Below, piece by piece: positions 52,349 through 61,787 of a stretch of DNA of 64,000 nucleotides (within the stretch, counting starts at the first letter, position 1; the number at the start of each line of letters is the position of its first letter). Below the pieces are notes generated by a model. The model was not told where the DNA came from, did no database searches, and saw only the letters and a program-made list of their open reading frames with translations. The translations under genes were made by a program, and so were the position numbers. The DNA is from Infirmifilum sp. NZ (GTDB lineage Archaea; Thermoproteota; Thermoprotei; Thermofilales; Thermofilaceae): NCBI RefSeq assembly GCF_022693705.1, contig NZ_CP094288.1, forward strand, positions 734,443 through 798,442, in the 5' to 3' direction.

Positions 52349-52993
52349 TTAGACTACTTCTCCAGTTGTGAGTATTTTGGCCTCGAAGTCGGATAATGGT
52401 ACGGGAAGCTCTCCGTTAGGTGGCAAGTCCCCGCGTGCTCTGAGAACCTCTCTTGCAAGGAGCCAATAGATGAGAGCTAGGGCCTTCCTTCCACGGTTGT
52501 TCGTCGGTATGATCAGGTCGACGTTTGTGATGGGAGAATCACTATCACACAGTGCTACAACAGGTATTCCCATTTTCCCCGCCTCGACTATTGCTTGCTC
52601 ATCTACTCGGGGGTCGGTGACGATCATCAGATCGGCTTCGGTGTAGTAGGCTAAAGCTGGGTTTGTGAATGTTCCAGGTAGAACCCTACCTAAAATCGGT
52701 TTGCAGCCCACAACCCCGCAGAACTTTCTTACAGGTCTAAAACCGTACTGGCGTCCAGACACAGCCACGACTCTGCTGGGCTCATACCGAGCGATGAAGC
52801 GGGCAGCAATCCTGATTCTCTCATCAGTTTTCTTTACATCTAGGAGATACAGTCCATCAGGTCTAGCGGCGTAGATGTAAGGCTCCATAAACTTGCTCTT
52901 CATCCTTGTGCCTATCCTTACACCAGCTGTCAGATACATTTCCAGTGGTATCAGTAGCTCTCCCTCAGCTATCTTAAGCTCATCCAAGCTCAC
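52349..52993 (-). CDS. rps2: ribosomal protein S2
   Basis: Small-subunit body protein that enables S1-site mRNA binding. [40 protein letters not shown] and [18 protein letters not shown] are diagnostic. 214 residues. GTG start with GAGGTGG upstream; a TATA-like TTTAAAAA lies about 45 bases upstream (around 53038-53048). rpoK, commonly before S2, is not seen. Confidence 0.96.
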   Translation of the reverse strand: MSLDELKIAEGELLIPLEMYLTAGVRIGTRMKSKFMEPYIYAARPDGLYLLDVKKTDERIRIAARFIARYEPSRVVAVSGRQYGFRPVRKFCGVVGCKPILGRVLPGTFTNPALAYYTEADLMIVTDPRVDEQAIVEAGKMGIPVVALCDSDSPITNVDLIIPTNNRGRKALALIYWLLAREVLRARGDLPPNGELPVPLSDFEAKILTTGEVV

Positions 52994-53377
52994 GGGCTTC
53001 CACCTCAGGGAGTGAACTATGACTCAAGGCATCGTGAGTTTTTAAATGTTTCTCCATTCTAAGATGCGCTAAAACTGTGATTGCCGATTTCAGATACAGC
53101 CGAAAAGGATAATCATCGAAGCAACGAGTAATCACCGATTCTCAGCACTGTCACATTGGTCGCCAGCCAGGTGTCGTACTACACGAAGAGAAGACGCTCC
53201 CGCAACAATGCAGACAGCAGGCTGGCTAGCACACGGCATCCGCAATAGTACCTATGACGCCCCGAAGAAGGGGCTTCCGACCAGTAATGGAGTGAAGTTG
53301 CTAGTTGCTTCCTGAGGCGTGCAACTGGTTTATAAGCGAAAAGTAAATTAGACCCAGTGTAAATCCACCTAACGCTA
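52994..53377. other. intergenic region between S2 and tRNA-Val, no gene seen
   Basis: About 380 bases. It contains the S2 promoter (minus strand, near 53040) and the tRNA-Val TATA box (plus strand, 53328-53337). The middle has no coding frame or clear structured RNA. Confidence 0.45.
53328..53337 (+). promoter_or_regulatory. TATA box of tRNA-Val
   Basis: GTTTATAAGC lies 41-50 bases before the tRNA 5' end, so a short 5' leader is expected. Confidence 0.6.
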
Positions 53378-53477
53378 GGGCCCGTCGTCTAGTGGCTAGA
53401 GTGAGCCAGGGTAGGCTCACAGCTATGATGCCACCCTGACACGGTGGTGGTCCCGGGTTCAAATCCCGGCGGGCCCA
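53378..53477 (+). tRNA. tRNA-Val (GAC) with a 27-base intron in the D-loop
   Basis: Acceptor GGGCCCG/CGGGCCC with discriminator A. Anticodon stem CCACC/GGTGG encloses CTGACAC, anticodon GAC. T-arm CCGGG-TTCAAAT-CCCGG. The D-arm is too long unless 53399-53425 is removed, after which it reads GTCTAGTGGCTATGAT, a normal D-arm. The insert folds as GTGAGCC-AGGGTA-GGCTCAC and GGCT pairs with AGCT across 3-base bulges (AGA and ATG), a bulge-helix-bulge that the splicing endonuclease recognises. Mature length 73 bases. Non-canonical D-loop introns are known from Thermoproteales and Thermofilum. Confidence 0.92.
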
Positions 53478-53484
53478 CTTTACT

Positions 53485-54138
53485 CTATAACGTTAGGTAG
53501 GTATAAGATAGGGGTCGTTTTCCCTTGCCAAGTGTAATAACTTCTCGTGCTTCAGTGACGAAAATCGGCTTCACGAAAAGCGGCACGCCAACTACTTGCC
53601 TAAGAATGTCTTCACTAACTACTATGCCGCAATCGAACACGGCTACCGCTCGGGCTTTCCCGTTATGCTCATTGTTTATGGCTTCAATGACTAAAGCAGC
53701 GGAAAGCGGGTCAGTGGGACAACCAGGCGAATGAAGCCCCTCTTCTGACAGGAGCTTTTGAGCGAAAAGAAGTGCCTTAAAAGCAGTCTCCGCGACCGGA
53801 GAAGGACGCTCCGACCACACCAAGAAGTAATTAGACAGTATTTCTTCTAGTGTCTTGACACTACCTTTAAGGTTGAGGTAGGCATACGGGTCGTATACTT
53901 CAAGCAGCTTAATAACCGCCCGATAGACGCTAGCTTCCGTGAGGTTGACGCTTCGACCAAACTGCTTCGAGAAGATATACAGATAGAGTCCGAGAGAGTC
54001 TGCCAGGTGCGTGATTTCACTAATGACGGACTCCTTCAGGAACCCCGGAACCCTAAGAACCAAAATCCTAGGTTGTTGAAGCTCTAGTTTTAGAAAACTT
54101 ATCGTCTCTTTATCCATATTAAAGCGCAAATACAGCAA
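53485..54138 (-). CDS. hypothetical protein, 217 residues
   Basis: Not recognised. N-terminal half: PRILVLRVPGFLKESVISEI then a helical region with ASVYRAVIKLLEVYDPY. C-terminal half: ALLFAQKLLSEEGLHSPGC, KARAVAVFDCGIVVSEDIL and VPLFVKPIFVTEAREVI, an alpha/beta pattern with hydrophobic strands. No membrane segment. It is divergent from rpoN and convergent with tRNA-Val (7-base gap). Confidence 0.5.
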   Translation of the reverse strand: MLYLRFNMDKETISFLKLELQQPRILVLRVPGFLKESVISEITHLADSLGLYLYIFSKQFGRSVNLTEASVYRAVIKLLEVYDPYAYLNLKGSVKTLEEILSNYFLVWSERPSPVAETAFKALLFAQKLLSEEGLHSPGCPTDPLSAALVIEAINNEHNGKARAVAVFDCGIVVSEDILRQVVGVPLFVKPIFVTEAREVITLGKGKRPLSYTYLTL

Positions 54139-54211
54139 GGAGTAAATAACTTTCCGTGAAGCGAAAGCGATTTAACTACGAGCATGCGGAAAAGATGCGG
54201 GTGCCAGTTGA

Positions 54212-54427
54212 ATGATGTTCCCCGTAAGATGCTTTACCTGTGGTAGCCTGATAGGCGACAAGTGGAACGAGTTCGCCACCAGGGTGCATAACGGAGAAGA
54301 CCCTGAAAAAGTTCTCAACGATCTAGGAGTAAAGCGCTACTGTTGCCGCAGAATGTTCCTTTCACACGTGGATTTAGTCGACAAGATACTAGAATACGGT
54401 ACAGTGGAAGAACTTTATCTTCCGTAA
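54212..54427 (+). CDS. rpoN: RNA polymerase subunit N
   Basis: 71-residue zinc-bundle subunit (RPB10 homologue). [17 protein letters not shown], a CxxC pair, and [17 protein letters not shown], the CC pair with the invariant RRMF, are intact. ATG at 54212 or 54215. It lies on the plus strand, convergent with S9 (5-base gap), whereas archaea usually have L13-S9-rpoN in one direction. Confidence 0.95.
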   Translation: MMFPVRCFTCGSLIGDKWNEFATRVHNGEDPEKVLNDLGVKRYCCRRMFLSHVDLVDKILEYGTVEELYLP

Positions 54428-54432
54428 AGAAC

Positions 54433-54831
54433 CTACCGGTAGCTTTTCTGCCTCTTTGCACGCGCGGATCTTCCATGCGGTTTCTTGGGTTCAGCTTGCC
54501 TGGGATCCTCGACCAAAAGGTGCCGATCGTAAGAAAGGTATATTTTCTTTAACTCCTCGTTTCCGCTCCACTCCAAGATAGCTCTGGCAATAGCAGTTCT
54601 TATCGCCGATGCTTGACCAATTACGCCTCCTCCTCTTGACTCAACATAGATGTCAATGTTTTTAGCTATGTCACCAGCCAGCATTATCGGTTCCATTATT
54701 TTCAACCGCACGACTTCCGGCTCCAGCACCTCGAGAGGAGTTCCGTTGATCAGCACTCTTCCCTTGCCTTCTTTTACTATCACTCTAGCTCTAGCCGTTT
54801 TTCTCCGAGCAGATGCTAGCACGACCCTCAC
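54433..54831 (-). CDS. rps9: ribosomal protein S9
   Basis: Small-subunit head protein reaching the P-site. RKTARARVIVKEGKGRVLING, GGGVIGQASAIRTAIARAI and the basic C-terminal PHGRSARAKRQKSYR tail are present. 132 residues. Overlaps L13 by 4 bases. Confidence 0.96.
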   Translation of the reverse strand: MRVVLASARRKTARARVIVKEGKGRVLINGTPLEVLEPEVVRLKIMEPIMLAGDIAKNIDIYVESRGGGVIGQASAIRTAIARAILEWSGNEELKKIYLSYDRHLLVEDPRQAEPKKPHGRSARAKRQKSYR

Positions 54832-55295
54832 GGACTACCACCTTCTAAGAGCTTGTTCGATAACCTGCTGTATATTTCACCGAGCGTTAGGTACTGCACG
54901 AAGGGGTTTTTAAGCATAGCCTCATCTATTTTTAACACTTGCGCGTTGCGGTACTCGTCGGGAACACCGACGTAGACCTCAAGCCTTTTAAGGGCTTCGC
55001 GCCCTCTACTCTTATCACGAGGGAGCATTCCACGCACCATTCTCTTAAAAAGCCTGTCAGGTGTTCTGTGGTACTTTGGTCCGCGCTTCTCGGGGTTGTA
55101 GTAGGTTTTCCACTCCAGCCATCTCTTTAAGTGAAGAGCTAAGATGGATTCAGGCTTGCCTGTGACCACTATCTTTTCAGCGTTGACGACTACGACCCTC
55201 TCTCCCCTCAGAAGCCTTTTTGCAACGATACTAGCGAGCCGACCGGCGACGTGACCAGTTCCGTCAATAACTACTGTGCTGCTCAACTTTCTCAC
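54828..55295 (-). CDS. rpl13: ribosomal protein L13
   Basis: Large-subunit assembly protein. VVIDGTGHVAGRLASIVAKR, VVVNAEKIVVTGKP and FKRMVRGMLPRDKSRGREAL are typical. 155 residues. Four bases after L18e. Confidence 0.96.
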   Translation of the reverse strand: MRKLSSTVVIDGTGHVAGRLASIVAKRLLRGERVVVVNAEKIVVTGKPESILALHLKRWLEWKTYYNPEKRGPKYHRTPDRLFKRMVRGMLPRDKSRGREALKRLEVYVGVPDEYRNAQVLKIDEAMLKNPFVQYLTLGEIYSRLSNKLLEGGSP

Positions 55296-55299
55296 CCTC

Positions 55300-55659
55300 T
55301 CAAGTTATTATTTTAACATTCTTCCCAGAAGGATTCCTTCTCAAAAGCTCCTCAATGGTGATCGCCTCGCCTACGCTTTTTATCTTTGTGAAAGCCTCTC
55401 TGGAAAAGCGCCATGCGGCGACAGTCACTCGATGGGACAGAACGCCACTCCCGAGAACCTTTCCAGGTACGACCACTACATCACCTTCCTCAGTGTATCT
55501 GTTAATCCTGCTGAGATTAACCTCCACACGCTTCCTAGTAGGTCTCGCCAGGTACTCAGCTACATCACGCCATATCGGCGCTTTGAGCTCTCTCCCGTAC
55601 TTCTTAAGGGTGTGGATTAGCCGTCTAAGATAGATGTTCGTGGACATCGTCCGCCGCAT
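55300..55659 (-). CDS. rpl18e: ribosomal protein L18e
   Basis: Archaeal/eukaryotic L18e (L15 family). TNIYLRRLIHTLKKYGRE, VVPGKVLGSGVLSHRVTVAA and ITIEELLRRNPSGKNVKII. 119 residues. Thirty bases after rpoD. An internal ATG at 55647 could also serve as start. Confidence 0.95.
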   Translation of the reverse strand: MRRTMSTNIYLRRLIHTLKKYGRELKAPIWRDVAEYLARPTRKRVEVNLSRINRYTEEGDVVVVPGKVLGSGVLSHRVTVAAWRFSREAFTKIKSVGEAITIEELLRRNPSGKNVKIIT

Positions 55660-55689
55660 ATTCGCACCGGTCTACATTTTGTGTTGGAG

Positions 55690-56586
55690 TTAAAAACTTT
55701 GCCCGTTAACCTCCACTTTTGGCGCGGGAGCAAGGTAGGCATCAACGGCTTCAAGAATCTTAGAGTAAAAGGCGCTGAGCCTCCTTTCGAGGACGTCTAG
55801 AGCCACATCAACTATCTTGCCAGGAGGAAGGCCCCCGAGCGATTCAATAGTCATGATGATTGCTGAAGAGTCGCCTTTCACATCCACTAAATCCGGGAAC
55901 TTTTCAGAGCACTCGTGGCATAGGGAGCACGCATCGGCATTTAGAACTGTGAGCCGGCCATTGTTGTAGCCGAAGACCCTTCGAGGACACGTGTTGATGA
56001 TCTTTTCTGCTAGATCTTCTGGAACATCTTTTTTCAAGATCCTCACTACAGGCTTGTACTTGTACCCCACGGCACTAACGGGTTGCCACTTCGCATGCTC
56101 CTTACCCACACCCATCCTAGCGATAGCAGTTAAAGTTATCTTCTGACCCTTGGCCAGCTTAGCAATCGGTATGAGCTTAGAAACAGGCTCAACACTCATG
56201 CCCTCTTTGACGGGAAGTATCCCCTCAATACCCTCAAATCGCAAATGCCCACTGACAACGGTTTTAGGCCTCTCTAAGGCCTCCTCTGTCAAGGTGAACA
56301 CGACCTGACAGTCGTTACCCCTGTTTTCGTAGCACTCACGCAGAGCATCATAGAGCTCTGGGTCCACCTTCAAGGGAATTAATCCAAGCCTATGCGCGAT
56401 CATCTCATCCCAGAACACGCTCGTATTCTCCGAGAATATAACTTCGTCAATAGCTAGTGTAGGGACTTCGGCTATGATCGCCCTTCTAATACTGTTGACA
56501 AGGGGCGGCGTAACTCCCTCGAAAACTAAGGTTAGAGTGTTCCCTCTACTTTCGCGGACGGTAACACGCGGCGTAGAAGGTGCCAT
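55690..56586 (-). CDS. rpoD: RNA polymerase subunit D with iron-sulfur domain
   Basis: Alpha-like assembly subunit pairing with L. VTPPLVNSIRRAIIAEVPTLAI and MIAHRLGLIPLK are the dimer and assembly motifs. Cysteines NTCPRRVF and ACSLCHECSEKFP (four in total) form a ferredoxin-like cluster site. The ATG at 56586 is chosen because GAGGTAG precedes it; an upstream ATG at 56619 would overlap the end of S12. 298 residues. It follows S12 here rather than S11. Confidence 0.94.
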   Translation of the reverse strand: MAPSTPRVTVRESRGNTLTLVFEGVTPPLVNSIRRAIIAEVPTLAIDEVIFSENTSVFWDEMIAHRLGLIPLKVDPELYDALRECYENRGNDCQVVFTLTEEALERPKTVVSGHLRFEGIEGILPVKEGMSVEPVSKLIPIAKLAKGQKITLTAIARMGVGKEHAKWQPVSAVGYKYKPVVRILKKDVPEDLAEKIINTCPRRVFGYNNGRLTVLNADACSLCHECSEKFPDLVDVKGDSSAIIMTIESLGGLPPGKIVDVALDVLERRLSAFYSKILEAVDAYLAPAPKVEVNGQSF

Positions 56587-56590
56587 AAGT

Positions 56591-57055
56591 CTACCTCGTG
56601 GGCTTCTGTTTGCGCCCACGGAGTATTTCCTTCAGAGATACCCCGTTCACCTTGATTACTTTCCACCTTACACCCGGCAGATCCCCGTAGGCCCTTCCTT
56701 CAGGACCTCCTATTCCCTCAATCACAACCTCGTCGTGCTCATTGACAAAGAGAAGCGCACCGTCACCGGGCAAAAACGCTGTCACCACTTTTCCGTTCTT
56801 GATGAGCTGGACCCTCACGCATTTTCTCACGGCACTGTTAGGCTGCCTGCTCTCAATCCCTACTTTTTCTATTACAATCCCTCTCGCCATTGGAGCGCCT
56901 TCTAGTGGATCAACTTTCTTCTTCAACTGCAACATTCTGCGTTTGTACTCTAGGTCACTCCAGCGGAACTTCTTCCTTTTGAGTTCCAGCTTTCTAGCCG
57001 CGAACATTCCCATGGGCGATTTGCTTCCAGGCATATAATCCCACCCAACATTCAT
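56591..57055 (-). CDS. rps12: ribosomal protein S12
   Basis: Decoding-centre protein. [40 protein letters not shown] and [19 protein letters not shown] are typical. Archaeal N-terminal extension, 154 residues. A 93-base gap separates it from nusA. Confidence 0.96.
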   Translation of the reverse strand: MNVGWDYMPGSKSPMGMFAARKLELKRKKFRWSDLEYKRRMLQLKKKVDPLEGAPMARGIVIEKVGIESRQPNSAVRKCVRVQLIKNGKVVTAFLPGDGALLFVNEHDEVVIEGIGGPEGRAYGDLPGVRWKVIKVNGVSLKEILRGRKQKPTR

Positions 57056-57148
57056 GGTGTGAATTTAAAAGGCTTTCTGCTCTTTTGAGCCCCGAGAAAG
57101 CATGAAGCAATGTTAGGAATAATCACAAAACTGAGCCCACAGGATAGG

Positions 57149-57607
57149 TTATTGTGCTTCGAACTGCACTACTCTCAGATCATGAACCCCGAAATACCGG
57201 GAAAGCAGAAGCTTGGCTCTAGTCGCGTTTCGGCCATTTCTACCAATAGCGAGGCCGAGATGGTCACGCGGAACAGCGGCTATCACCACTTTCCTGTCTC
57301 CCTCGCTTTTTACTGTGATGTTCACGACTCGGGCTGGATACAGGGAGTTTTTCGTCAGCTCCTCGATGCTTTCTCCATCTTCAACTACTTCAACGTCGCG
57401 CTTGAACATCTCCCTCAACATACGAACCTTTGACCCGTTCTTGCCTACAGCTAGGCCAGCCATTCCTTTCTCTACAACGAATATCAGCCGGTTAAACTGG
57501 TGATCTGAAATACAATCTTTGGGAGTGATACCGGTTACCTGCTCAAAAAGGCTCATCATTTGAAGCTCTTCGTTGCTGAGCCTTCTATTGCCCTGTGCAA
57601 CGCTCAT
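57149..57607 (-). CDS. nusA: archaeal NusA-like protein (two KH domains)
   Basis: Short archaeal NusA without the bacterial N-terminal and S1 domains. Two KH motifs: GMAGLAVGKNGSKVRMLREM around residue 54 and GLAIGRNGRNATRAKLLLS around 122. 152 residues. Probably binds transcripts near RNA polymerase or ribosomes. Overlaps L30e by 4 bases. Confidence 0.94.
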   Translation of the reverse strand: MSVAQGNRRLSNEELQMMSLFEQVTGITPKDCISDHQFNRLIFVVEKGMAGLAVGKNGSKVRMLREMFKRDVEVVEDGESIEELTKNSLYPARVVNITVKSEGDRKVVIAAVPRDHLGLAIGRNGRNATRAKLLLSRYFGVHDLRVVQFEAQ

Positions 57608-57918
57608 GCGGTTCCCTGTGCAAGTAACAGAATGCTACTTTCACCGGAATCGATAACTGCTATGGAAGATACGAGGAAAGGCTTGTTGCATGCCGCTCCA
57701 AGCTCGCGGCTACTACCGCTGAATACGTAAACAGGTATCTGCGCAAGAGAGGCATAATACTTTAGTTCCTCCGCTATGTGCGATGGAGCGTTCTTAGCCA
57801 GAATGACCAGCTTGGCTTTTCCGTTCACAATTGCCTTTAACGTGCTTCTATACCCGAGCGTGGCTTTACCAGTCTTCAGAACAGTCTGCAGTTCCCTTAT
57901 GAAATCAGCACTACTCAT
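57604..57918 (-). CDS. rpl30e: ribosomal protein L30e
   Basis: L7Ae-superfamily kink-turn-binding protein. [40 protein letters not shown] and [20 protein letters not shown]. 104 residues. Overlaps rpoA'' by 4 bases, in its standard position. Confidence 0.95.
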   Translation of the reverse strand: MSSADFIRELQTVLKTGKATLGYRSTLKAIVNGKAKLVILAKNAPSHIAEELKYYASLAQIPVYVFSGSSRELGAACNKPFLVSSIAVIDSGESSILLLAQGTA

Positions 57919-59132
57919 CTCCTTTCACCTTCGCTACCCATAGGTCCTTGATACCTCATTTTAAGCTTAACAGCACCTGTGCCGATGGGAATAGGTCTAC
58001 TCTCAATTATAACGTTTTCGATAACCCCCTTCAGCTCGTCCATCTCCCCTCTCATGGCGGCTTCAACCAAATTTTTGACTGTGACCTCAAAGCTTGCGCG
58101 AGCCAGGATGCTTCCTTTTTCGCCGGCAACTCCGTGGCGCCCTACCTGTCTGACTTTGCCGGTATACGTCATAGCGTCAGCCACCATGAGTATGTGGCGG
58201 TAATCAACATCCAAGCCGTGCTCATCGAGAACTCTTTTAATTTCATTGATTATCGCTGCGCGGGCGGCCTCTATCCCTAGAACCTCATAGATTTCGATAA
58301 TGTTATTCGTCTTTGTCCGCTTGGGATCTACTCCCTCGATAGAGAGCACCGCCTGGAGATTACTACCTTCAGTGAGTATAACGTACTCCTTCAGGTTACC
58401 TTGCTCGTCTCTAACGGGCTTAACTATGGCATGTCTTATTCCTTTAATGCCTTTGACCCGTAAGTTTAGGACCCTATCGTACATTCTCCGGAACTTTATG
58501 AGGTCTTCAAGCCCTGTGTAGAAAGTTATTTTAAAGCCGTCCTCTGAGACCTCCACCTTACCCTTTCGTCCTTTTATTTTATTTAGAGCTTTTACGACGT
58601 CATCGACACTAACGTCCCGGTTCTCAAGCATTTCGGGGTCGAGCTCGAGAATTATGCTTTTCTCGTAATAATCCATAACGACGCTCTTGCAGAGAGTCTC
58701 TATCGTCGTCAGCTCTATCTCTCTCGCGAGCCGAAGGGCCTCCTGCTCGTTAGTGGCAATAGAAGGTTCAAGGTATATCTCCATTAAGGGGGTGGACGGT
58801 TCGCGTCGCAGGTCTACTATTTCTATGAGCCTTGGAAGGCCGAGCGTGACGTTTAATTCTCTAACTCCTGCGAAGTGGAATGTCCTTAGTGTCATCTGGG
58901 TAGCTGGTTCTCCAATCGACTGTGCAGCTACCATTCCAACGGCCTCGCCGGGAGCCACAAGGCTAGAGAGGTACCTTTTTACAGCCTCGTCTATTACGGC
59001 TAGAGCCTCTTCTCGCGTCAGACCGTACTGTTTTATTTTTTCAAAAAGTTCTTGACGCAGGGACAACGGTAGCATTTCGTGGTACTTTTCGATCTCACTC
59101 CATAGTTCGCTATCAGATATCGGCTTTTTCAT
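57915..59132 (-). CDS. rpoA2: RNA polymerase subunit A'' (C-terminal part of beta'-like subunit)
   Basis: Carries the trigger-loop, jaw and cleft parts. [20 protein letters not shown] then [20 protein letters not shown] is the trigger loop and bridge area near residues 60-105. 405 residues, uninterrupted. Its start overlaps the A' stop by one base. Confidence 0.97.
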   Translation of the reverse strand: MKKPISDSELWSEIEKYHEMLPLSLRQELFEKIKQYGLTREEALAVIDEAVKRYLSSLVAPGEAVGMVAAQSIGEPATQMTLRTFHFAGVRELNVTLGLPRLIEIVDLRREPSTPLMEIYLEPSIATNEQEALRLAREIELTTIETLCKSVVMDYYEKSIILELDPEMLENRDVSVDDVVKALNKIKGRKGKVEVSEDGFKITFYTGLEDLIKFRRMYDRVLNLRVKGIKGIRHAIVKPVRDEQGNLKEYVILTEGSNLQAVLSIEGVDPKRTKTNNIIEIYEVLGIEAARAAIINEIKRVLDEHGLDVDYRHILMVADAMTYTGKVRQVGRHGVAGEKGSILARASFEVTVKNLVEAAMRGEMDELKGVIENVIIESRPIPIGTGAVKLKMRYQGPMGSEGERR

Positions 59133-61786
59133 TACGCCTCACCTTTTAAGGCAACTTTCTTAACTATTTTCTCAACATCGACGGGCTTCCCGTGATCACT
59201 CCTAGCCGGATCCACTCCGTCCTCACCGTACCTGAACTGGATTATCATTCCCTCACTGTTGCGCACTGTCCCATCGTAGGCGACGTAGAAGTCCTGAATC
59301 GCGCTCTGCAGGCGCCTATACATATACCCGCTCTGAGCCGTACGGACCGCCGTGTCTACAAGCCCCTCTCTACCGGAGATCGCGTGGAAGAAGAACTCAA
59401 CTGGTGTTAACCCCCGTCGGAAGCTACTATACACGAAGCCTTTGGAGAGAGGAGAGAGGTCGCCCTTTTCGAAGTGTGGGAGCGTTCTTTCTGTGTAGCC
59501 GCGCTCTATCCTCTTACCTCTCACCGACTGCTGGCCGACTACTGCGGCCATCTGAGTCAGGTTCAGCATGCTACCTCTCGCTCCCGTTTTAGCCATTATC
59601 ACAGCGTGGTTTTTCAACCCTAGATACATGCCTGCAATTTCTCCCGCTCTGCTTCTAGCCTCGGCTAGCACGTTCATGATTAGGTCCTCGAGCGTCTCTT
59701 TCCTCGTCTTTCCAGGCATCGGTTGCAGCTCACCCTTCATGTAGTGCTCTATCAGCTCGAAAACTCTCTTTTCCGACTCATGTAGGATTCTCGCGATTTC
59801 CTGCTCGGCTTCAGGAGGTATTTCGATGCTATCGAGCCCCATCGTAAAACCGTACATATCAAGGTAGGTGATGAACATCTTATACAGCCCGTCCATGAGC
59901 TCTTTCGCTTTTCCAACCCCGTACTCGCGGACAATCTCATGCAGCACCGTACCGTGCTTTTCAGCTCCAACTGCCTGCTTATCGAAAACCCCTAGCAACA
60001 GCTTACCGTTCTTTATTAAGATAAATCCGTCATTTTCACAGTACTCCTGATCGCACTTACCCGAAGCTGGGGCAACCGCGGCTCTCCCAACATAGTTCAT
60101 GTCACTGGGCAGGAAAACACTTACTAGCTGCTTACCAGTCCAGTAGGGACCCGGCTTTAGAATAGCGGGCTCCGGCATCTCACCCCTGTAATTAGCATTG
60201 TAGAGCAGGAGCGCTGCCTTGTGCTTATCGAATATAGCATCTTTCCTGGTGATCAGGTACGCGCCGGTTATGTAGTCGTGTATAGCGCCTATAATTGGAG
60301 CCCCGTACCTTGGAGTCATTATATGCTCCTGCACAAGCATCAGAGTCCTAGCCTCTGCTTGTGCCTCCTCGTTCTGCGGGACATGCAGGTTCATTTCGTC
60401 GCCGTCGAAGTCGGCGTTATAGGGTATAGTTACTAGGAGGTTAAGCCTGAACGTCTTGTAGGGTAGAACTTTAACAACGTGAGCCATTATAGACATTCTG
60501 TGAAGAGATGGCTGTCTGTTGAAAAGGACTATGTCCCCATCCTGCAGGTGTCTTTCCACAATGTAGCCCGGTTTCAGCGTCTGAGCTATTTCCTCCCTGT
60601 GCTTAGCATAGCGCAGATCAATCCTTGAGCCGTCTGGACGTATTATGTAGTTTGCCCCAGGCCATGTATCTGGACCGTTTATAACGAGCTTCCTGAGCTT
60701 TTCGAGGTTCCACGGTGTCACCTTCTCGGGAACGGTGAGTACTTTTGCTACATCGATCGGCACACCTACCTCGTTTATACTAAGGTTTGGATCTGGAGAG
60801 ATGACAGTCCTTGCAGAGAAGTCTACGCGCTTACCAGCTAAGCTACCTCTAAAACGGCCCTCCTTCCCCTTTAACCTCTGCGCAAGAGTCCTTAACGGTC
60901 TCCCAGACCGGTGCTTTGCCGCAGGAACACCCGGTAGCTCGTTATTGAAGTATGTCGCTACATGGTACTGTAGAAGGCCCCAGAGGTCTTCGATTATCAA
61001 CGGTGGGGACCCTGCCTCGATGCTCTCTTTTAGCCTCTGATTCACCCTAACGATGTCTACGAGCTTGTGGGTTAGATCATCCTCGGATCTGTCTCCAGAC
61101 TCGAGCGTTATTGAGGGTCTGACAGAAGGGGGGACAACAGGTAGAACCCTTAGAACCATCCACTCCGGTCGCGCTTCCTTGGGGTCTAAACCTAGGAGCT
61201 TTAGATCCTCATCGGGAATCCTCTCGAGACGCTCACGCACCTCAAGGGGGGTGAGTTTGACAAGGCCTCCTTCGCGCTCCTCGTAGAATGTGTAAGGTTT
61301 CTCGAGTTTTATCTTGTACTGAACCCTACCGCAGTGAGGGCACTTCTGGACTTTCGCAGCCTCTTCCATGATAGAACGAGCGTACTTGTACTTTAATGAA
61401 GGCCAGTGTTTCGCTACGCTCTCCATCCGCCTCTTCCAAGTCTCTATCTTCTCTTGGGTAAGCTTCACTCTACCGCAGTGCCTGCAGGTTGCTTTCAGAA
61501 TATTAGCTATGTATGGCGCAAACTCGGGATGTATGACAGGTCTGGCTAGCTCTATGTAGCCGAAGTGTCCTGGACAGTTCACAGCCCTGTTGCCGCATGT
61601 CTGGCAAACTGTACCTGGTTCTATGGATCCCAGTCTCCTGTCCATAAGGCCTCCAGGTATTGGAAAACCCTCCTCATCATACAGCTCGGAGGTTTCAATG
61701 CGCATTACAGCGATCTTCCTAATCAGGTCTGGAGAAAGGATCCCGAATTTTACTCCGCTTATTACCTTGGAGGACACAGCTCTCAC
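59132..61786 (-). CDS. rpoA1: RNA polymerase subunit A' (N-terminal part of beta'-like subunit)
   Basis: Contains the catalytic loop [15 protein letters not shown] with three Asp that hold Mg2+. N-terminal zinc sites are [20 protein letters not shown] and [33 protein letters not shown], and the bridge-helix region near [20 protein letters not shown]. 884 residues. One base after rpoB. Confidence 0.98.
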   Translation of the reverse strand: MRAVSSKVISGVKFGILSPDLIRKIAVMRIETSELYDEEGFPIPGGLMDRRLGSIEPGTVCQTCGNRAVNCPGHFGYIELARPVIHPEFAPYIANILKATCRHCGRVKLTQEKIETWKRRMESVAKHWPSLKYKYARSIMEEAAKVQKCPHCGRVQYKIKLEKPYTFYEEREGGLVKLTPLEVRERLERIPDEDLKLLGLDPKEARPEWMVLRVLPVVPPSVRPSITLESGDRSEDDLTHKLVDIVRVNQRLKESIEAGSPPLIIEDLWGLLQYHVATYFNNELPGVPAAKHRSGRPLRTLAQRLKGKEGRFRGSLAGKRVDFSARTVISPDPNLSINEVGVPIDVAKVLTVPEKVTPWNLEKLRKLVINGPDTWPGANYIIRPDGSRIDLRYAKHREEIAQTLKPGYIVERHLQDGDIVLFNRQPSLHRMSIMAHVVKVLPYKTFRLNLLVTIPYNADFDGDEMNLHVPQNEEAQAEARTLMLVQEHIMTPRYGAPIIGAIHDYITGAYLITRKDAIFDKHKAALLLYNANYRGEMPEPAILKPGPYWTGKQLVSVFLPSDMNYVGRAAVAPASGKCDQEYCENDGFILIKNGKLLLGVFDKQAVGAEKHGTVLHEIVREYGVGKAKELMDGLYKMFITYLDMYGFTMGLDSIEIPPEAEQEIARILHESEKRVFELIEHYMKGELQPMPGKTRKETLEDLIMNVLAEARSRAGEIAGMYLGLKNHAVIMAKTGARGSMLNLTQMAAVVGQQSVRGKRIERGYTERTLPHFEKGDLSPLSKGFVYSSFRRGLTPVEFFFHAISGREGLVDTAVRTAQSGYMYRRLQSAIQDFYVAYDGTVRNSEGMIIQFRYGEDGVDPARSDHGKPVDVEKIVKKVALKGEA

Positions 61787-61787
61787 C

